Shown here: in pieces, positions 60,715-64,000 of the stretch
Layout of the letters: each line of letters begins with the position of its first letter
Numbering within the stretch: position 1 is the first letter of the stretch
Source: Aphodovivens sp036306585
GTDB taxonomy: Bacteria > Actinomycetota > Coriobacteriia > Coriobacteriales > Eggerthellaceae
Reading direction: 5' to 3'
NCBI GenBank assembly: GCA_036306585.1
Contig: JAXJZF010000005.1
Location: 310,001 to 374,000 of the forward strand
Length of the DNA: 64,000 bases
Made by a program: the position numbers and the translations under genes
Notes under the pieces: model-generated
Seen by the model: the letters and a program-made list of their open reading frames with translations, nothing else
What the model was told of the DNA's origin: nothing
The model's database searches: none

Positions 60715-62308
60715 CGTGAAGAAGCTCAACGAGGTGCTGAAGGATTGGGAAGCGGTTATCGGCCTGGAGATTCATGCTGAGCTGACCACGCTCACCACCA
60801 AGATGTTCTGCGGCTGCAAGCTGGAGTTCGGTGCGCCGCCCAACACCCATACCTGTCCGGTGTGTCTGGGCTTGCCCGGTGCGCTGCCGGTGCCCAACAA
60901 GGCGGCCATCGAGTCCATCGTGCTAGCGGGTTTGGCCACCAATTGCGATATCGAGAAGCATTCGATGTTCTACCGTAAGAACTACATGTACCCCGACATG
61001 GCGAAGAACTTCCAAACCACGCAGGGCCCTATTGCATTCTGCATGCGCGGGCATCTTGACCTGGAAGTGGACGGAGCGGGAGCCAAGGAGCGCATCGACC
61101 TCGAAGGCCTCAAGCCAGGCGAATCGGGCGCGCCCGGCACCACTGCCGCTAACGTCACTCGCACTGAGGACGGCTATGTGGCGCATGTGGGCATCACGCG
61201 CATCCATATGGAGGAGGATGCTGGCAAGATGGTTCACATCGGCGGCGACGAGGGCCGTATCGCCGGCGCCACGCACAGCTTGGTGGACTACAACCGTGCC
61301 GGCACCCCGCTCATCGAACTGGTGACCGAGCCCGACTTGCGCACGCCCGAGGAGGCGCGCCTGTTCATGCAGAAGCTGCGCCAGATCTATTTGGCAATCG
61401 GCATCTCCGACTGCTCGATGGAGGAGGGTAGCCTGCGTTGCGACGGTAATGTGAGCTTGCGCCGCCGTGGGTCTTCCGAGTTGGGCACCAAGACCGAGCT
61501 GAAGAACATGAACAGCTTCAAGAACCTCCACGACGGCCTTGCCTACGAGATCTGCCGGCAGGCCGAGGTGCTGGAGGAAGGCGGCATCATCTACCAGGAA
61601 ACGCGCCATTGGGACCCGTCGGCCAAACGCACTATCGTGATGCGCGTGAAGGAGACCGCCGACGATTATCGCCTGTTTCCCGAACCCGATCTGGCCCCCT
61701 ATGATCTCACCGACGAGTTCATCGAGGGAGTGCGCGCGAAGCTGCCCGAGCTGCCCGACCAGAAGGCGGACCGCTACCAGCGCGACTTCGGCTTGTCTGC
61801 CTATGATGCGCGCCATTTGGTGGAGCATCGCGCAACCGTGCGCTTCTTCGAGGCGTGCATGCAGCAGGCGGGCAACGATGCCTCCAAGCTGGCCAAGCCG
61901 GTGGCGAACCTCGCCATCAACGACCTCGCGGCGCTTATGAATGCCGATGCGTCCTTCGACCTGGGGCAGTGCCCGTTCACGCCCCAGCGCGCCGTGCAGC
62001 TCACGCGCCTTCTGGCCGAAGACGCCATCTCGTCCAAGCAGGGCAAGCAGGTGTTGGCCGCCGTCCTCGAGGAGGACAAGGACCCGGAGGTGATCGTGGA
62101 GGAGCGCGGCATGAAGCAGGTGTCTGACGCCGAGGCCATCGAAGCGGTGGTCGACTCCGTCATAGCGGCGCATCCCGACGAGGTCGCGCGCTATAAGGAC
62201 GGCAATCAGAAGCTCATCGGGTTCTTCGTGGGCCAGTGCATGAAGGAGATGCGCGGCCAGGGCAACCCGAAGCTCATCAACCAGCTGCTCGCGCAGAAAC
62301 TGGGGTAG
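60707..62308 (+). CDS. gatB: Aspartyl/glutamyl-tRNA amidotransferase subunit B
   Basis: GatB activates the misacylated tRNA with ATP and performs the amidation. The 533-residue protein has the early motif EAVIGLEIHAEL, the metal/Cys region MFCGCKLEFGAPPNTHTCPVCLG (shown as MFCGCKLEFG and NTHTCPVCLG), RIHMEEDAGK and a C-terminal YqeY-like tail domain. The GTG at 60707 has GGAGG 8 nt upstream and overlaps gatA by 8 nt; a second GTG at 60716 gives a protein three residues shorter. cobO follows 51 nt downstream on the same strand. Confidence 0.96.
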   Translation: MSSVKKLNEVLKDWEAVIGLEIHAELTTLTTKMFCGCKLEFGAPPNTHTCPVCLGLPGALPVPNKAAIESIVLAGLATNCDIEKHSMFYRKNYMYPDMAKNFQTTQGPIAFCMRGHLDLEVDGAGAKERIDLEGLKPGESGAPGTTAANVTRTEDGYVAHVGITRIHMEEDAGKMVHIGGDEGRIAGATHSLVDYNRAGTPLIELVTEPDLRTPEEARLFMQKLRQIYLAIGISDCSMEEGSLRCDGNVSLRRRGSSELGTKTELKNMNSFKNLHDGLAYEICRQAEVLEEGGIIYQETRHWDPSAKRTIVMRVKETADDYRLFPEPDLAPYDLTDEFIEGVRAKLPELPDQKADRYQRDFGLSAYDARHLVEHRATVRFFEACMQQAGNDASKLAKPVANLAINDLAALMNADASFDLGQCPFTPQRAVQLTRLLAEDAISSKQGKQVLAAVLEEDKDPEVIVEERGMKQVSDAEAIEAVVDSVIAAHPDEVARYKDGNQKLIGFFVGQCMKEMRGQGNPKLINQLLAQKLG

Positions 62309-62359
62309 AGAGATCATGTGACCGGTTTTTCCGACCGGCTTGTCGAAGGGGGTTCTGCC

Positions 62360-62869
62360 ATGGATCGTGGACTGGTTCATGTGTACTATGGTGACGGCAA
62401 AGGGAAAACCTCCGCTGCCGTGGGGTTGGCCGTGCGCGCTGTCGGATCGGGGCTTTCCGTCTGCTTCGCGCAGTTCATGAAGTCGGGTGCGTCAGGCGAG
62501 CTGGATGGCTTGCGCTCGCTTGGTGTGCGCGTGGTGAGTGGTGCACAGGGCAAGTTCAGTTTCCAGATGAACGACGAGGAGAAGGAACGAGCGCGCATCG
62601 GGAACGAAGCGGTGCTCGACGAGGCGTTGCTGCTCGCAGATGACGTGCTCGTGCTCGACGAGGCGATGGATGCCTGCCGGAAAGGATTTCTCGATCGAGA
62701 CCGTGTACTCCGACTGCTCGACGAGAAGCCCGCGTCCGTTGAAGTGGTCATCACCGGTCATGCCCCCGATCCGGACTTCCTTGAGAAGGCCGATTACGTG
62801 ACCGAGGCCGTGTGCTGCAAGCACCCTTATCGGGAGGGGGTGCCTGCCCGCAAGGGCATCGAATACTAG
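62360..62869 (+). CDS. cobO: Cob(I)yrinic acid a,c-diamide adenosyltransferase CobO
   Basis: CobO adds the 5'-deoxyadenosyl group to the cobalt of corrinoids. The 169-residue protein has the P-loop YYGDGKGKTSAAVGLA (about 9-24), FAQFMKSG near 38-45, Walker B VLVLDEAMDA and the ending VITGHAPDP, all typical of the CobA/CobO/BtuR family. The ATG at 62360 follows GAAGGGGG. It supplies the adenosylation step missing from the main cobalamin operon at 12-28 kb. It appears to be co-transcribed with gatCAB, and a strong terminator follows it. Confidence 0.94.
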   Translation: MDRGLVHVYYGDGKGKTSAAVGLAVRAVGSGLSVCFAQFMKSGASGELDGLRSLGVRVVSGAQGKFSFQMNDEEKERARIGNEAVLDEALLLADDVLVLDEAMDACRKGFLDRDRVLRLLDEKPASVEVVITGHAPDPDFLEKADYVTEAVCCKHPYREGVPARKGIEY

Positions 62870-62916
62870 CGTGCCAGCTTGTTTTCCGTGCTTACGGATG
62901 CCCGTCTGGGAATACG

Positions 62917-62950
62917 AAAAATGCCGCATCCGACCGGATGCGGCATTTTT
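62917..62950 (+). terminator. Bidirectional terminator after cobO
   Basis: AAAAATGCCGCATCCG-ACC-GGATGCGGCATTTTT is a near-perfect hairpin flanked by A and T runs (arms AAAAATGCCGCATCC and GGATGCGGCATTTTT). It separates cobO from the convergent UroD-family gene and can end both transcripts. Confidence 0.95.
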
Positions 62951-62979
62951 ATGCACGAATCGCTGTTGCGGCGCGAGGC

Positions 62980-63972
62980 TTACCAGTCGGTTTCGTTGTG
63001 AGCCTGGATATTCTTCGTGATCTCGTCATAAACGCCGGGGAAGGTGCTGACGCCCAGACCCTGCGACATGGCGGGGATGAAGAACTTCTTGCGGTCGCCC
63101 ATGTAATCGAACATGTCGTCCACCTGGGCCTTGATGGTTTCAGGGGTCCAGCTGGGAACATCGACGGCATCGCTGTCGAGACCGCCCATGAACGAGATCT
63201 GTCCACCGTACTGATCGACGAGCTTCGGAAGCTCGTTGGGGCGCAGCAGGGGGCCCTGCCAAACGTCGATTCCCATTTCGATCATGAAGGGCACCAGCGT
63301 CACGCCGTAGGTGTCGGAATGATGGGCGATGACCTTCACGCCGTGCTCGTGGTAGTACTTGTAGACTTCCTTATAGGGATCCAGGAAGAACTCCTCGAAC
63401 ATTTCGGGCTTCATGAACGTGGACTTTGCGGTTCCCCAGTCGTCATGATGCAGCAGGGCTTCGGGGTGCAGGTACTTGCAGATTGCCTCTGCCTGCTCGA
63501 GTTCGACTTCGGTGATGATCTTCATGATTTCATGGATTTCATCGGGGCTGTCGTACAGGGCCATCAGGGTCTCGGTGATCTCTGCCAGGTCATGCAGGCG
63601 TTCGAACATGCCGGGAAATACGACGGCGGTGACCATCTGCTCGTTGGTGTCGATCTTCTCGGCCTGAGCCTGCAGCGGCTCCCAAATGGACGGGACATCC
63701 CAAACGCCCTTCGGGATAGTGGTCAGCTGATCTTCCCACTCGTCGATATCCTTGATGACGCGATGCTCCATATCGTGCATGGGCATGCGGCCCTGCTGGC
63801 CTGCAACCTGGAACGTGACGCCCCATTCGTCGACCATGCGGCCATCGGCGTCCAGGGTGCGGTCGCATACCGGGTTGGCGATGATGCAGCCGAAAGCCTC
63901 CCACTGGTTCACGTAGCGGTCGGGGTTGCCTCCCGTGATGGTTTCCATGAAGTTCTGTCGTTTGGTGAGCAT
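62980..63972 (-). CDS. UroD-family protein, probable corrinoid-linked methyltransferase
   Basis: The 330-residue protein has the uroporphyrinogen-decarboxylase fold but not the HemE N-terminal motif (RQAGR), so haem synthesis is unlikely. Relatives such as MtaA, MtbA and CmuA move methyl groups between corrinoid proteins and coenzymes. Residues that could bind metal or substrate include His-His-Asp in LLHHDDWGT (about 165-173), His-His in VIAHHSDTYG (about 205-214) and SFMGGLDSDAVD near the C-terminus. The usual zinc-binding His-x-Cys of MtaA is not obvious, so it is not a plain MtaA. AAGGAGGG precedes the ATG. Genes downstream of cobO and upstream past the window edge could clarify the methyl donor. 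Confidence 0.8.
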   Translation of the reverse strand: MLTKRQNFMETITGGNPDRYVNQWEAFGCIIANPVCDRTLDADGRMVDEWGVTFQVAGQQGRMPMHDMEHRVIKDIDEWEDQLTTIPKGVWDVPSIWEPLQAQAEKIDTNEQMVTAVVFPGMFERLHDLAEITETLMALYDSPDEIHEIMKIITEVELEQAEAICKYLHPEALLHHDDWGTAKSTFMKPEMFEEFFLDPYKEVYKYYHEHGVKVIAHHSDTYGVTLVPFMIEMGIDVWQGPLLRPNELPKLVDQYGGQISFMGGLDSDAVDVPSWTPETIKAQVDDMFDYMGDRKKFFIPAMSQGLGVSTFPGVYDEITKNIQAHNETDW

Positions 63973-64000
63973 GAGCTTTCCCTCCTTGGTAGGGGAATGA

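Noticed and set aside
62980..63972. Uroporphyrinogen decarboxylase HemE
   Set aside because: The N-terminal RQAGR-type motif that holds the porphyrin in HemE is absent, so the protein was placed in the broader UroD/methyltransferase family.
1..64000. CRISPR arrays, insertion sequences, prophage, rRNA or tRNA genes
   Set aside because: No regularly spaced repeats, transposase or integrase genes, or RNA-gene folds were seen; genes are almost continuous and typical of a stable chromosome segment.

Overview
The window is GC-rich, densely packed bacterial chromosome. The gene content points to an anaerobic member of the Coriobacteriia, most likely Eggerthellaceae (Eggerthella/Gordonibacter/Adlercreutzia type). 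Evidence: the anaerobic (cbi) cobalamin pathway, a giant 2-hydroxyacyl-CoA dehydratase activase, a lipoprotein form of the cobaltochelatase CbiK, a UroD-family methyltransferase-like protein, OFA-type MFS transport and GatCAB. The genus is an inference. I saw no rRNA, tRNA, CRISPR array, prophage or insertion sequence.

Layout. 0.05-3.5 kb (minus): a complete riboflavin ECF transporter (ribU-ecfA1-ecfA2-ecfT) behind an FMN riboswitch with its own terminator. 3.7-8.4 kb (plus): a sodium/alanine symporter and two MFS permeases. 8.7-11.9 kb: two overlapping flavoprotein genes. 12.2-27.9 kb (plus): a 17-gene, mostly stop/start-overlapping cobalamin operon running from cobalt-precorrin-4 chemistry to cobinamide activation and lower-ligand attachment. 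28.0-33.7 kb (minus): a B12-riboswitch operon encoding an exported CbiK, a membrane-anchored protein that appears to share a domain with it, and a BtuFCD-like ABC importer whose ATPase carries an extra C-terminal domain. 34.0-36.4 kb: glpK, rpiB and a dCMP deaminase. 36.7-43.8 kb: the F1Fo ATP synthase operon. 44.0-48.5 kb (minus): the dehydratase activase. 48.9-50.8 kb: an MFS-CBS fusion. 51.4-54.8 kb: dnaE, preceded by a long inverted-repeat element. 54.9-58.7 kb: xpt, recQ and a PAP2 phosphatase. 58.9-62.9 kb: gatCAB plus cobO. 63.0-64.0 kb (minus): a UroD-family protein.

How it fits together. Most of anaerobic cobalamin synthesis is here but in three places: the main operon, the chelatase in the riboswitch operon (predicted to be outside the membrane), and the adenosyltransferase cobO behind gatB. 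The most interesting points are: (i) two CobU-like proteins in one operon whose conserved motifs are degraded in complementary ways; (ii) the surface CbiK plus its domain-sharing membrane protein and importer under B12 control; (iii) a half cobalamin-riboswitch-like hairpin abutting the start of the main operon; (iv) a ~230-bp inverted-repeat element upstream of dnaE. Positions of sites were read by eye. Fold boundaries of riboswitches are approximate.
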